A program made the translations under genes and the position numbers. This document shows positions 11,741 through 24,385 of a stretch of 64,000 nucleotides of DNA, piece by piece. Under the pieces are notes generated by a model. That model was given only the letters and a program-made list of their open reading frames with translations, did not search any database and was not told the DNA's origin. The stretch's first letter is position 1. Every line of letters starts with the position of its first letter. This DNA is from Glandiceps talaboti (taxonomy: Eukaryota > Hemichordata > Enteropneusta > Spengelidae): NCBI RefSeq assembly GCF_964340395.1, contig NC_135558.1, positions 15,578,000 through 15,641,999 of the forward strand, in the 5' to 3' direction.

Positions 11741-13800
11741 GCATCTCTTGTTTCGTGCCAGTACGAACAATGTATGAATTATGTGTAGAAATACTGATTT
11801 TACAATAATTCAGAAGCATACTTCAACCCCGGAAATTTTGGTCCGATTTTTTTTGCTCATTTGTTTCCTTAATTCCATAAAACATTAGAAAGTAAGCAAT
11901 TTGACCCGGACGTTGAAGCTGGCCTGGTTTGACCGATGACCCTTCATTTTCTTATTCCTACATGGCAAACAAAAACGTGGGAGTGCAAATGTATTGCTAA
12001 TTATCGAAGTACAAAATAGATTTTCAATTTTCATTGAGAATGAAATAGTGAATATATCATCTCAATTTATCTTGGCGAATTATATAGCAAGATGTGGTAT
12101 ATTTAAGGCCAACACAACATGCACTATTCAAAATTCAAATTGGCACATGCGAAACCTTAGCGACAGTTTTCAAAGATATAAGTAACAAATATATTCAAAT
12201 AACTAATTAAAGCTAATACATATATCAAAAAATGGATAAGGACAGGCGCACTTTGGTATGACAAATGTTTGTACCAAATTATACAGAATTTGAAGCTTGT
12301 ACTCTTTACATAGATTTAGCCTAATTACTGAAAATCATTAATTAGCCAACAAACATTACACTCCCTTATGGAGTTGTGACACGGACTAAATTATTCATTG
12401 ACAAGTCAAGATTGGTATACCCAAAATTTAAACTTCCAGTAATGGTTGGGGTCTATTTAGTATGATTACAAATACGACTGTTATAGTAGTTGACATATTT
12501 CCTTACGCTCATCTATGCTGTTGTAACAGCGCCACAAAACAAAAGCGAACTGCTTGATTATAAGAGTGTTATTTGGGTTCTTGTTTGTGGTCGTATATAC
12601 ATGTATGCTATTGTCAATCCCAGCCGGTTTGTTTATTTATTTATTTTTATCGACATCTGACAGGCTAAAGTGCCCATTCTAGCGAGTCGATAAACAAGAC
12701 AATACTTAACATAAACACATATAAATACTTTGACTCCAAGAATCAACGGTTATTCATATGCATTGGCCTAAGTGTGATCGAACTGTAAGTGGTTACTATA
12801 ATTATCTGCTCATAGTATTTTCACGCTAGCACAAGCGAATGTTTATGTCTTTAAATGTATATTAGTATTCTATGGTTTCCATAGGATTACTCGTACTCAC
12901 CAAAGGGCAGTGTCTTTGGGTTCCAAAGGTTCGCCACAGCCATTTTAAACACCCATGGGTGGTCGGTTTGATATTGTCCACAGTACAATGTTTACCTCAA
13001 CAGTCTAGATAGCACGTCAGAAAATCGTTAATGGTGCGAATTCAGGTCTAATATAGTATTAGTCGGTATTAGGGGTCGGTCATTTTTACTGATGGGTGGG
13101 GTCGGTCAATTCGGTCAAACTTACTCTGTTCCCTAATTTCGTTGACCCATTTCCAAAATGACTTATATGTGTAAGGTGCAATGTATTCAAAAAAAATGTT
13201 CATTATTTACAATGTTTTATGTCTTCCACTATTTTAGTCAGAACAAGTTTTTGTTTTAAAGATAACAAATTGACGAAACGACCTAACTGGGTATGTAGTC
13301 TGTGACTTCGACTGTGGTACATAAAAGTCGTTAGAGATGTTATTACGAATGCACGTAATGAGTCAAAGAATGGCAGGTATTCGTTTGCTTAATGAATACC
13401 AGACCATTTATTAAAAGAAGGTGAATACTGAGCATTAAATTGTTTAATAGATTACATGAAAAATAATTGAAAACAATGCCCATGGGCAGTTGTATATATA
13501 TGTAAATAAAAATGATGTAAGGTACTGTATATACACTCTCGGTATTCCACACAATTAGTCATTTCATGACATCCAATTAACTGGTGCTATACATATAACA
13601 ATAATTGTTGACAATTTTCTTTCTTCTGCAGTTCAAGTTGTTTTAAACCAGTGTATTTTTCCATAATGACCCCACCGCCAATAAAAACATAGGCCCCCAA
13701 CTTGTTGAAAATGACCCTCTCCTAAAATGCATTCGTTAAGGACAATATGCGCGATAGCCGAAAAACTGATCAAGTGTTGGCCTTGTTATCCTTTGTATAT
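11741..13800. other. Unassigned
   Basis: No supported gene. A TTTATTTATTTATTT tract with AGGCTAAAGTGCCCATTCTA (12625-12700) has the look of a short retroposon tail, and 13080-13120 holds a small direct repeat (GGGTCGGTCA). Nothing else is recognisable. Confidence 0.4.
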
Positions 13801-13814
13801 GTAAAATAGAGTCA

Positions 13815-14230
13815 ATAATAGGCGTGTAAAGTAGAAAATATCACAATTGTTTTTGTCGCAATCAATCAATCTTGATAGCTGAATGTACACCAAACAGGTC
13901 ACAGTAGCAATACAGAGGTTATCACATTCCACATAGTAGCTGTCGTTATTGTGAGGTGGGATAATGATCTATGTAACTACATGTACAGGGTGCATATCTT
14001 AAACACTCTGCGACAGCACCCAACCACCACCACCACTGAACACACAGGAGGGTCTCATTTGCCATTTGAACATCACACAACTAATCGAGGTAAGCAAACA
14101 ATCTTAAACTTCCATACCACGGCTCGTTTATAAATATTCGTGCAAATGTGAGCTAACGGTTCTATAAAGTTAATACTGTTTACAAACCTTTCGAAACCTT
14201 CGATTTGTTATGCCAAAGCCCCATGTTTCC
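13815..14230. repeat. Duplicated block, copy 1a
   Basis: About 400 bp repeated in direct orientation at 19990-20400 (shared AGCTGAATGTACACCAAACA, CTACATGTACAGGGTGCATA, CCATACCACGGCTCGTTTAT). Confidence 0.8.
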
Positions 14231-14449
14231 TCAATTGCATTCTTTTTTTCCGAAAGTAGCAGTATGAAAGGGAACGGTTATACCTCAGCTAAGATGATGT
14301 ATAATCAAAATGTTGGTGATTATAATCAAATTATATACATAGCAAAAACGTTAAGCCACTCGAACCCCACACCCCCCCCCCTCCCTTAGATTCTATACAA
14401 TGTAATCAGTTTTCCCATATTTAAAAGTGTATATGCTATCACAAAACAT

Positions 14450-14740
14450 TGGGAATTACCATTTGATTGTTTAGTATATATGTTTTAAATTTCATACAAT
14501 TTTGTAAATACGCCAATACTAGCAGGGTATATGTTTTCTATGTAGCTATTCACGTAACCCTGGAGGGCAATTTGCACAATCAATGATCTTCAGTAATTAG
14601 GCTATATCTTAAAAGAATCTACATTTGAAATTCCATATAATTTGGCATGTACATCAACCAAAACAAAGAAAAACTGTTGTTGATGTGGGTTTTACTTTTA
14701 TGGACCAGTCAGTTTCTCCAGCCAGGGGAGGGGGTGCAGT
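14450..14740. repeat. Duplicated block, copy 1b, with transposon end
   Basis: Repeated at 21240-21500. Both copies end in a 3981-type left end (GGACCAGTCAGTTTCTCCAG here). The order 1a then 1b is kept in the second copy. Confidence 0.75.
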
Positions 14741-14743
14741 GTA

Positions 14744-14940
14744 CAACCGACATTTGTAATAATTGCCGAAATTTGTAATAAAATTACCGACATTTGCAAT
14801 AAATTGACGATATTTGTAATGAACTGACGACACTTGTAATACATTCTGTGAACGACAATTGTAATAGAATTAGCCGATATATGTAATAAATTTCAGAAAG
14901 AAATGTGTAATAAATCTGCCGAAATTTGTAATAAATAAAA
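14744..14940. repeat. Minisatellite of ~22-bp units
   Basis: About nine degenerate units of CCGACATTTGTAATAAAATT, directly after the transposon left end. Confidence 0.8.
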
Positions 14941-15517
14941 AGTTAAGGGGGTTCCTTTCTGACTTTCAAAGAAATAGAGTTACTCATTCTAAACTTAGAA
15001 GGGATATAAAATATCGTCATTACAGGCTTCCTAGAATTATTTTACAACAATTATATCAGCCACTTGGTCCTTTGACTGAACATCCTCGAAAACGCCACTA
15101 AATTGAATAGGTTGATGAAGAATAGAAAAAAAACATTGTAATGATATGAAAGGGGCTGCTGTACTCAAACATTGAAACAAGGTGGCGACGCACGCCTCGT
15201 CATATTCCTATATATGTAACGTTGTACTAGTAATAGTACCATACACTTTCGAACAAACCACTTTGCCAGAAATGTATCAATAAATACAAAAAAAACCGTA
15301 AATCTCACATTTTTATTTTATTTTATATAATACATTTTTTGGTGTCATTGTCGTATAACTAGGGCCACCCTGGATACATTATGCAGCGATCACATATACA
15401 TGTTGTATACTTCTGACGGGAGTATTCCTCACTCTCTCTGAAAGAAATGCGTCGAAGGCACAACCAGTTTCATTTCACTGGGAACAGCACGTATCTGAAA
15501 CAATACACATGTAAATT
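14941..15517. other. Unassigned
   Basis: No gene or repeat recognised. Confidence 0.3.
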
Positions 15518-15931
15518 ATTCTTGGGAACATAAAATGTGCATGACACGCACAGGCTTCCGGCGGGCCTTCAATTTCAAAGGTGTAAGTGTTGAACTTGAA
15601 CACTTAAAACATTACATTATTGAGTAATTTCCTTTGCAGACAGACTGTGAGTGAAAACATTGTTCCAATTTTGCACTAAATGTATGGGAACCTATTGATT
15701 TAGAAACTAAACATTGTCAATAGAAAAGAAAACACAATTGAACACTGAAACAAGCAAACTCTTTTTTTTTTAAATAAATTTTGTAATTAACCTAGACAAC
15801 AAGCTGTCAGACTAAAACTTGAAACGTACAGAACAAATGAAAACAACAATATACAAGTAAGATATAAGTGTTAAAGTTGGTTAGTTTTAGTGTGATCTGA
15901 TGATTTTAATATGACTAGAATCTTTTCATTA
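15518..15931. repeat. Duplicated block, left flank of LINE insertion
   Basis: Matches 24637-24973 (ACACTTAAAACATTACA, CTTTGCAGACAGACTGTGAG, CTTGAAACGTACAGAAC). The match stops at the LINE insertion point and resumes at 19533. Confidence 0.85.
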
Positions 15932-16176
15932 ATAATGTTATCTTATTTATATCAAATGCTAAGGCCTCAGCCTATCGCACAAAACATTTTATACAGTAGA
16001 GAAGAAAAAGAACAAGGAAACGAGTATCATTCTACTAAATACGGAAGAATAATTTAAATGGAAAAGTAAGGCAGGGATAACATATACAGTACATCTACAT
16101 TTGCTGAACAAAACTAGTACGACTGTTAAAAGCTTTATGAACAAAAACTGATAAATTGTACTGGACTACTTCATTC

Positions 16177-16503
16177 TTACATGCCAGTAAGGAAAACATT
16201 TTCTTTCATGGGGAGAACTCTAAATCTTTGAGGAATGAAATATAGTCTGTGGTCGTTATATAACGAGCAAACCAATATAGAATGACATTCATCCTCAAAA
16301 ACTGTACAACCTCGTCTTTTACAATATGGACACACTCTAAGTTCTACATGAGTAGGTTGATTACAATGACGTCCCACTTCAATTGCTAATTTGTGACTAG
16401 AACAACGGAGCTTAGCAAGATCAAATTTAAATTTTATTATTTTAATACATGAGAGGTACAAATCAGGTTCAAGCGTTGACTTAAGATTTACACAACTACG
16501 CAT
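16177..16503 (-). pseudogene. LINE C-terminal Cys/His segment
   Basis: This 108-codon frame is the end of the LINE polyprotein. It has AKLRCSSHKLAIEVGRH followed by ELRVCPYCK and EDECHSILVCSLY, a Cys-x2-Cys...His...Cys arrangement typical of the C terminus of several endonuclease-bearing non-LTR elements. It is separated from the palm domain (17214-17624) by sequence with no long frame. The 58293-58634 fragment ends in the same type of segment. Confidence 0.75.
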
Positions 16504-17213
16504 GCATCGAGAGTCATTAAGTGAGGTTGACCATTCTTGTCTGTAACAATCTTTTAGTCTTTCACAAAAAATTAATTTTAAAAGATTTTTGAGTCCCCTA
16601 CCTGATATTCAATCCAAACAACCCCAAAACCCTATCTGAATAGTAATTCTCTTATCTTTGTTGCCCATGTGATCCTACCAGCAGAGTCTCGATATTTTAA
16701 CATTTCTTAACACGCCTTTTGGGTATCGAGAATTGTCCATTTGTACAAGTTTCAGCCAGTATGAAATACATCGCTTCATATATACACAAGATAGTGGAAA
16801 TCTACCACACTCACCGAGAAGTACTTCTGAGTTTACAGTTGAGTTCACACCTACAAGAAATCTACAAAATTTGAATTGTACCCGTTCATTGACCGGAGCA
16901 TATTCATTTCCCCAAATTTCAGCTCAATAGCAGAGCACTTGTACAACACACGTGTCAAAAAGCTTAAACGCCTGGATTAGGAGAAGACCACCTATTGTTA
17001 TAGCAACTTGAATTTGATAAATAGCCTTATTTCCTTTAGAAGACATGTTCTCCTTGGTAGGTGACCAAGAAAGCCTTGATGGAAAGAGTATTTCAAGATA
17101 ATTATAGTGTTTGACAACATTTACCGGCGATCCCTTATAAAATCACTTTTCATACTTTTTAAGAATACCGCCATTTCTAAAAAACATAATTTTGTACTTA
17201 TCTAAATTTACTG

Positions 17214-17740
17214 TCATACCCCAATGATTACAGAACAATTTTGATTCAATTTCCTTTGAAAATGTATAGGCAAGTCTGCAACATCAGTGACGTCATCAGC
17301 ATACATAATAATGCCTAGATTATTGAAATCATTATTGACAAAAATTCCTCCACTGTTACTCTTGTTCATGTAAGAAGTAAGCTCATTTATAAATAAAGTG
17401 AAAAGAAGAGGGCTCAAAATACACCCTTGCCTGGTGCCAATCTTACAATCAAAATAATTAATTAATCCGCCATTACAAAGAACACAAGATTCAATATCGT
17501 CGTACATAGTTCTAAGAACTTTCAAAATCATTCCATGTAAGTTATAAGATAGTAATCTGTGCCACAGGAACTTGTGGGTAACACGGTTGAACGCTTTGGA
17601 AAAGTCAATGAAAATACAATACATACGACCCTTTTTCTGTGATAGATATTTAGTGTGAAAATATTGTCCATTGTGCTGTGTCCCTTTCTAAGGCCAGCCT
17701 GTGTTTCATTGATTACGAGTGCTTCATCCGCCCAACTCAC
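17214..17740 (-). pseudogene. LINE reverse transcriptase, palm domain
   Basis: Catalytic motifs are visible: FIDFSKAFNRVTH (motif A aspartate), GTRQGCILSPLLFTLFIN (motif B), and MYADDV (catalytic YADD). Upstream, in an overlapping frame (17528-17740), ETQAGLRKGHSTMDNIFTL is the fingers region. A frameshift near 17600-17630 splits the two. In the intact family this enzyme copies the element RNA at a nicked target. Here it is broken. Confidence 0.9.
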
Positions 17741-17899
17741 ATTATTAATAACTTTAGTGAAAAATCTTGCTCATGGACGAAAAAAGAGAAATCCCAGGAA
17801 ATCATTAACGTCAGTCAAAGGACCTTTTGTATGATGTGGATAAATTATTCCTTTCCCCCAATTACTAGGAAATGTACCTGTTTTAAGAATTACATTAAA

Positions 17900-18384
17900 C
17901 TAATCACATAAACATTGGTGGAGACCACCGTTACTGTTTTTGAACATTTCATTTACAAGTCCATCGGGACCTGGTGACTTACAGTTTTGTAGACCACTAA
18001 TACACTTGCTGAGTTCCGTTAATGTGATTTCTCTATTAACATCCAATGGTAAATTAAAATTACATAACTCACACAAATTATCATGCTTAAGAAGTTCTTC
18101 GGTAATATTCCTGTCTAAAATACAATCTACAGTCAGTGGGGAGGTGTGCAGCAATTCTTTAAAATAATTTAACCATACTTTTTCTAGCACCTCTAAATTC
18201 TTTGATATTTTTTCCAAAACTTAAAAGGGTCATTTGCATTAACTAACAAAATATTACGCTGTTCTGTTTTGTACTCTTTATTTTTGGTTCTACAAATTAC
18301 TTTAAAATCCTTTCGTGTCTCAATGTATTGTCTTAGATCACTTTGAGCATTTGATCTACGGTAGTTATTTAACAGTTCAAACAA
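17900..18384 (-). pseudogene. LINE region between endonuclease and reverse transcriptase
   Basis: Two overlapping frames (18193-18384 and 17900-18217) encode a basic linker (RTKNKEYKTEQRN...NDPFKFWKKY) and the RT entry segment with LQNCKSPGPDGLVNEMFKN. The frames overlap by ~25 bp, indicating a frameshift. It lies between the endonuclease and palm pieces. Confidence 0.8.
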
Positions 18385-18630
18385 TCTCTATCCCACTATG
18401 GTTAATTGGTATCCCTACAACCCTTGCGTTCATTTCATCTAGATATCATCATACCAACTCCAGCCCTTGAGTAAATCTCAGTTAAAGTATTCAGTACTTT
18501 GTCTAAGTCAAAGCACTCTATAGCCATGTAAAACACATAATGCAACTGGGTGAACAAATCATCCTGTAATCTTTGTTTAAAATTCTTAAACTAGGCTTCC
18601 AATGATATTTGTTCCAAGTTTCCAGTTGTT

Positions 18631-19537
18631 TTAATGTCGGTTTACATTATCGGTATTCTTTACTACATCATCACTTGAGAAAACACAAGAGCACTGGATA
18701 GGAAAATGATCCGAAACATCCGGTGTACCGACTATGAATTCATGAATGTAATTGAATAAAGATGAACTAAGTATTACAGAATCGACTCTGCTAACTCCAT
18801 TACTAGAACAGCAGGTGCAATTACCTTCTCTGTCACCTTGACACCGAACATTAACTAAATGAAAATCTTGGTTGTAACATAATTCGATTAACGACTGACC
18901 AAAATTATTCACTACACTGTCTCGCGATTTTCTTGGTATTTCAAAGTCGTCTTTTTGATAGTCCAGTTCATGAAAAGTGTTATTTCCTTCACAATCAACA
19001 ACAAAATCAGGTAAATTCCCAACTCTCGCATTAAAGTCTCCTAATAATATAAAATCAAAGTTATCAAATTGTGTACATAATTTAACAATATAATTTTATA
19101 ACCTTAAGATACCATTTGGTTCACCCTCACTGTAAATTTTATAACCCTCAGGTGAGATGTAGACACCAACAACAATAATATCATGTGGTGTGTAAAGCGC
19201 TTTTCGGTCAATTATCAAAACTAAAACAATCTCATATTTTATGTGAATTTTTTTCACGTAGTTATCTATTTCTTTCAAAATAAATAAACAAATACCACCT
19301 GAATATCTTCCGAAATTACTGGTTCGTTTCCTGAACGTGGAGTAACACTTGTGAGTTGGTAGCTATGGAAAACTTAGTAAAGTGTTTCTTGATGGCATAA
19401 TCATGGACATGTGCTTTCAACCCCCTCGCATTCCAAGCAACAATGAATTGAATATTTTTAATCATGTTAATATAAGCAATTCTATCACTACATATGTTAT
19501 CGCTCTGTGGGGCCTTATTACGAGTAGGAGTATTCAT
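18631..19537 (-). pseudogene. LINE apurinic-type endonuclease
   Basis: The N-terminal strand IQFIVAWNARGLKAH (19316-19537) and VQE precede a middle piece (19096-19278, VLIIDRKALYTPHDIIVVGVYISP). An LLGDFNARVG-type strand lies around 19020-19060, and the C-terminal frame (18631-18912) has VSRVDSVILSSSLF and SDHFPIQ. These are the successive strands of the endonuclease fold, ending in the catalytic SDH. It is split over several frames with stops (e.g. near 19290 and 19095). Confidence 0.85.
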
Positions 19538-19985
19538 TACAAGTAGTAGTATATGTTTTGATAAACCCGATTATTTCATACATTTAGTTGGGGTAATGAT
19601 ACATGGGAGGTGACTTAGTTTGTATGATGATGGTGGACGTTCAATTACATATACACTGGTTGCAGCAGAAACGCATGACGTGAGAGTAGAATATAGGATA
19701 TATACGTACAGCCTCATTACAATTAATCAACACCTTAACGATGCTCAACATTTGTGCATTCTAACAATGTGTGTAGTGCGTACCATAAATCGAATCATTC
19801 AGTCTAAATCTGGTGTATTGTTTTTTGACAACGGGGGAATTCCATATTAAGTAGGTTCAGATATGTCTTACTGCTACTCATGAAATGTTGCGTGTTGCTA
19901 CATGAAAAGAGGAACATGCGCCTAAAAATTAAATTTACCTCACACTGGAAAGCTTACTTAGGCAATATTGTAACTAAGCTCAAAA
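19533..19985. repeat. Duplicated block, right flank of LINE insertion
   Basis: 19533-19600 matches 24967-25037, and 19600-19985 matches 31800-32280. The second copy is interrupted exactly here by the Polinton-type element. Confidence 0.85.
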
Positions 19986-19989
19986 TAAT

Positions 19990-20400
19990 AGGCGTGTAAA
20001 GTTAAAATATCACAATTGTTTTTGTCGCAATCAATCTTGATAGCTGAATGTACACCAAACAGGTCACAGTAGCAATACAGAGGTTATCACATTCCACATA
20101 GTAGCTGTCAGACTCCTATTATACACGTTGAACTGTCGTTATTGTGAGGTGGGTTAATAATTTATGTAACTACATGTACAGGGTGCATATCTTAAACACA
20201 CTGCGACAGCACCCAACCATCACCACTGAACACACAGGAGGGTCTCATCCGCCATCTGCTGAGGTAAGCAAACAATCTTAAACGTCCATACCACGGCTCG
20301 TTTATAAATATTCGTGTAAATGTGAGCTAACGGTTCTAATAAGTTAATACTGTTCACAAACCCTTCGAACCTTCGATTTGTTATGCCAAAGCCCTATGAA
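19990..20400. repeat. Duplicated block, copy 2a
   Basis: Direct repeat of 13815-14230, with an extra ~30 bp (GACTCCTATTATACACGTTG) near 20110. Confidence 0.8.
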
Positions 20401-20880
20401 TTTGGAATGAATGATTATTGGGCTAAATTTGAAAACTGTTGTTACTCCAACGTTTGCTGAAAATGACATTAACACTAACTTAATTTTGAATTGAATTAGT
20501 GCAATATATTGTACAGAAAAACCGGTAGTGTAGAATGGATTCTAACATTAATTCTTGTAAATAAAGGTGTCTAGCTGTGCGTGTTACATATTCCACTAAC
20601 TGATTTATACTTAAAATAAACAACCCAGGTCAACTCATAGCCAGCGGCGCATAATTTACAAGCCATTTCAAGCTTTGTGACACTCGAGCTATATTCACAA
20701 ATACAGCCTGTGGGTGCAGAATGAGAGGTGGTACATGCAACACGCCACGGGTAAAGGGGTCGGTTACTTGAAAACATATTAAATGCACGGCCGCAGATGG
20801 ACCTAATCCACCATTATTAAAGGACAGTAGGGAGCCCTCCCAGTGTAATGCAGTAGAAAAGAGAGAAGTGCCAGTACTTA
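20401..20880. other. Unassigned
   Basis: No supported gene or repeat. Confidence 0.3.
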
Positions 20881-20884
20881 GTAA

Positions 20885-21620
20885 ATGGATGGCATTAAAG
20901 CTAGGATTAAGTGCCCCAGACGCTTGAGCCTGGGAATTGTAAATGGTTTCTTCCTTCGTTCTGCAAAGGAAGGCTATATTTTAGTGATACCTGTTTATAT
21001 GTATGTGTCTGTTTTTCCATCTATTTGTGTGCCTGTGTCTATTTCCCCATCTATGTGTATTTCTGTCTGTGTCATAGTTATCTCACAAACGGTTGGCTCA
21101 ATTCAAACCGGATGTAGTACAGATATTATTTAGGGTAATGGCTAGTACTGGTTTGGTTTTGGTGAAAATTTTATGAATATTAATGAGGCATTTGTGTATA
21201 TAGTTATTTTCAGTACATTGACCATATTGTGACAACACATTTTTTAAATTTCCTATAATTTTGTAAATACACTAATACTAGCAGGGCACATGTGTGTTCT
21301 GTGTAGCTGTTCATGTAACCCTGGATAGTAATTTGCACAATCAGTGATTTTCAGTAATTAGGGCTAAATCTTAAGAATGTACATTTGAAATTCCATAAAA
21401 TTTGGCAGGTACATCAACCGAATAAAGCAGACTGCTGTTGATGTGGGTTTTACTTTTATGGACCGTTCAGTTTCTCAAGCCGGTGTTGGGGGTGGGGTGG
21501 TGCAGTGGATATTGCAATCTGGCCGACAAAATGTCACTGACCGCCCTATCTGTAAAATAGAAAACAGGCATGAGTGGATGAGTGACCTGTAGGGTTGAAA
21601 TCTGGAGGTTTTTGTTATAT
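20885..21620. repeat. Tandem-repeat element fragment and duplicated block 2b
   Basis: A hairpin-like CCTTCGTTCTGCAAAGGAAG leads into TGT/CCATC-rich microsatellite and TTGGCTCAATTCAAACCGGA. Then comes the block repeated from 14450-14740 and a 3981-type transposon left end (GGACCGTTCAGTTTCTCAAG near 21461). Confidence 0.6.
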
Positions 21621-21724
21621 TATATATAATTTGGTGTATACACCAAAGTGATCAATGTACATGTTATATACATCCTGCTGACACTTAGGGCCTAGTTTGA
21701 ATGTGCCATTTGTATGACTAATGA

Positions 21725-21773
21725 TTTCATCCTTCTGTAAGGAAGGAGATACTACAGGGGCAGAAATGTCTGT

Positions 21774-21814
<41 letters not shown>

Positions 21815-23190
21815 TGTATGTGTTTGTGTCATTGTTTTCGCCAAAACGACTGGGTCAATTGATATGAAATTTGGTACACATCTTACTTCTCCAAACTTAA
21901 ATCCTATGGTGAACATGCTTTTTCACGCGCTGGCCCGCAATTATGGAACAGTCTTCCCGCTGCTCTGCGTCAATCACCAACTCTGGACAAGTTCAGGAAA
22001 GACATTAAGACTCATCTTTTTATGAGAGCATTTTGATAAGAACTATTTTTAGTGTCCTGTAAAGTGCCTTTGAACATTCTGAGTAATGGATTCAGGCGCT
22101 ATATAAATTGTTTGATTGAAAATTGTTTGATTGATTGCAAAGGAAGATCTGATTAGGTTTTGGTAAAGATCCAATAAATTTTAATGACTCATTTGCATAA
22201 TCAACAGTTTTCAGCAATTAGTCTATATCTTATGAATTCAAGTTTCAAACTTTATATAATTTGGTACAAATATAAAAAAAACGTATGTTACATATGCTTT
22301 ATCAAGCTTGTTGATGTGAATTTAAGTCTTAATGAGTCATTTGCATAATGAATGAATTTGGGCAATTAGGCTATATCTTAAGACTGCATACTTCAATTTC
22401 AATATAATTTAGTATATTCATTAGATATAACAAAATACACTTGTCCTATAAGATGTTATGTTGTTGATGAACCTTACGATGTTAATAAATAATTTGCATA
22501 ATTAATGAGTTTCGGCAATGAGGCTATATCTTAAGACTGCATACTTCGATTCCAATACCATTCAGTAAAAACATTAACCATAACAAATCATATATTGCTT
22601 TACACTTTGTTGATGTACCTGACAGTGTTAATAAATAATTTGCATAATTAATGAGTTTCAGTAATTAGGCTATAACTTAAGAATATATATTTTAATTTTG
22701 ATACAATTCAGTACATACGTTAACCTTAATAAATCCCATATGTCAAAGTTTATTGGTGTACCTCACAGTGTTAAAGAATAATGTGCATAATTAATGAATT
22801 TTGGTAATTAGGCTATGTCTTAAGACTGCATACTTAAATTTCAGTACCATTCGTACCTACTTTGACCATAACAAATTGTATGCATCATATAATGTTTGCT
22901 GATGTACCTTACACTGTTAATAAATAATTTGCTTAATTAATGCGTTTTGGTAGTTAGGCAATATATTTAGACTGCATACTTCAATTTCCATACAATTTAC
23001 TACATACGTTAAATGTAACAGAGTGCATATGTACTATAAAAGCCATCTTTTTCACCTAAAGATTTAGGGAACTCTTTGCATAATTAATTATTGTCAGTAC
23101 TTAGGCTTTGTCAAAAAACGTTCGTTACCATATTTTTTTGAATATCATTTTAATGTGTAACTTGCATAATTGGTGATTCCCATACAGGAG
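21725..23190 (+). mobile_element. Palindrome-ended element with ~146-bp tandem repeats
   Basis: The left end is CCTTCTGTAAGGAAGG (hairpin), followed by (GT)n 21777-21812 and CAATTGATATGAAATTTGGT. Units of ~143-150 bp begin at each AATTTGCATAATTAATGAG (22491, 22637, 22780, 22926, ~23077). Unit text includes AATTAGGCTATATCTTAAGA and GCATACTTCAATTTC. The right end is near 23175-23215 (CATACAGGAGGCATTCAATT). Confidence 0.65.
21890..22139 (+). pseudogene. CR1/L2-like LINE 3' end inside the tandem-repeat element
   Basis: Plus-strand frame from about 21913 reads YGEHAFSRAGPQLWNSLP and, after LRQSPTLDKFRKDIKTHLF, ends at a TGA. This is the hallmark end of CR1/L2-type reverse transcriptases. The 3' tail has GGCGCTATATAAATTG and repeated TTGATTGA. 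Only the last ~45 codons remain, so it is a strongly 5'-truncated copy, and the frame is intact to the stop. Confidence 0.85.
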
Positions 23191-23540
23191 GCATTCAATT
23201 TAAATCTCGTAGATTTTCGATAAGAAATTTAGGAAGTATGATAATAATGTCGAACTTTCTCATTTTACCTTGTTGTTTTGCAATTTCTCCCAATATCAAG
23301 CTACTGCTGTTTGGTGTGAGCCATGTGATCGTGTAATTAACGCAGTATGTCGGGAAATATACACTATCATTGAACCCATTCATCAGGTGTAATAAAGTAT
23401 GATTTATAACAATATTATGAAATCTATAAGCCTTTAAGTGCACAGTGAGGGTGAAATGTGTGGTTAGAACAGGGAGTTTGAATTATATTTATGATAGCCC
23501 GATGATACCCTTACTGAAGGGCATTCAGTTTAAATCTGGT
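23140..23540 (-). repeat. Repeat with conserved short reading frame (copy 2)
   Basis: Partner of 8620-9115. The minus-strand frame 23195-23443 (82 codons) contains VNYTITWLTPNSSSLILGEI and KFLIENLRDLN. It is followed by ACTGAAGGGCATTCAGTTTA (about 23510-23530). Function unknown. Confidence 0.5.
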
Positions 23541-23795
23541 TAGGTAATTAATTTAGGACAGTAAGCATGCGCACTTCATATTTCATACATTTTGGTGCAT
23601 ACCTAAAACATAAGTCTATAATTTTTATTTCATAAAGGCAGGTATGTAATGGTTTTGTCTGGCTGTCTTTTGTGTGACTACTGGTCATTCTATAACAAAA
23701 TCGTCTCTGTCATTTATACACATATTCCTTGTCACTATGGTAAGAACTGCCAAGATTTTGGTATACATCCAATGAACATTAATTAGCTATTTTTA

Positions 23796-24385
23796 CCTCC
23801 CGTAAGGCTACGGAGGGTATTAAAAAGGGGGTGTCTGTCTGTGTGTCTGTCATATGTCCGTCTGTGTGTGTGCCTGTCTGTCTGTCTGTCTGTGTCATCG
23901 TTTTCGTAAAAACGGCAGACTCGATTATAATGAAAATTAGTACATATAATGTTTCGGATAATGGCTAGACATGATTAGTTTTTGAGTGAGATCTGCTCAT
24001 GTTAATTAGGGATATTTGCATATCAATGAAATCAACTAATTAGGCAATATCTTAAGACTGCATTAGGATACATCTTAAGAATGCATCTTATAAATGCAAG
24101 CTTCAAATTTCATATAATTTGGTACATATGTCAACCATAATAATATGAACCTGTCCTATGAACTTTGTTGATACAACTTTAACATTTAATGTGTAATTTG
24201 AATAATGAACCATATTCAGTAATTAAGCAGTAACATGCACTCTTCAAATTCCATATAATTTAACAGATACATTAACCTGAGAAAGCACAACTGTCAAAAA
24301 GGCCTGTTACCATAGTTGTTTTAGTTTTAATGAGTAATTTCTATAATTAGTGATTCCCTTACGGGAGGCATTCAGTTTAAAGCTG
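23796..24385 (+). mobile_element. Short palindrome-ended repeat element
   Basis: Starts at ACCTCCCGTAAGGCTACGGA (imperfect hairpin) with a TGTCTGTCTGTGTG microsatellite and ATTATAATGAAAATTAGTAC. It contains ~1.5-2 of the ~146-bp units and ends CCCTTACGGGAGGCATTCAG at about 24357-24376. It is the best example in the window of both ends in one short copy. Confidence 0.6.

Larger units (their letters stand above)
15932..19532 (-). mobile_element. Non-LTR retrotransposon inserted in the duplicated block
   Basis: A ~3.6-kb minus-strand element flanked by TTCATTA at 15925-15931 and 19533-19539. The matching block at 24967-24973 has a single TTCATTA and no element, so this is a clean insertion with a 7-bp (possibly longer) target duplication. 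Inside are an apurinic-type endonuclease, a reverse transcriptase and a C-terminal Cys/His segment, all disrupted. The element is probably truncated close to the start of its second ORF. Confidence 0.85.
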
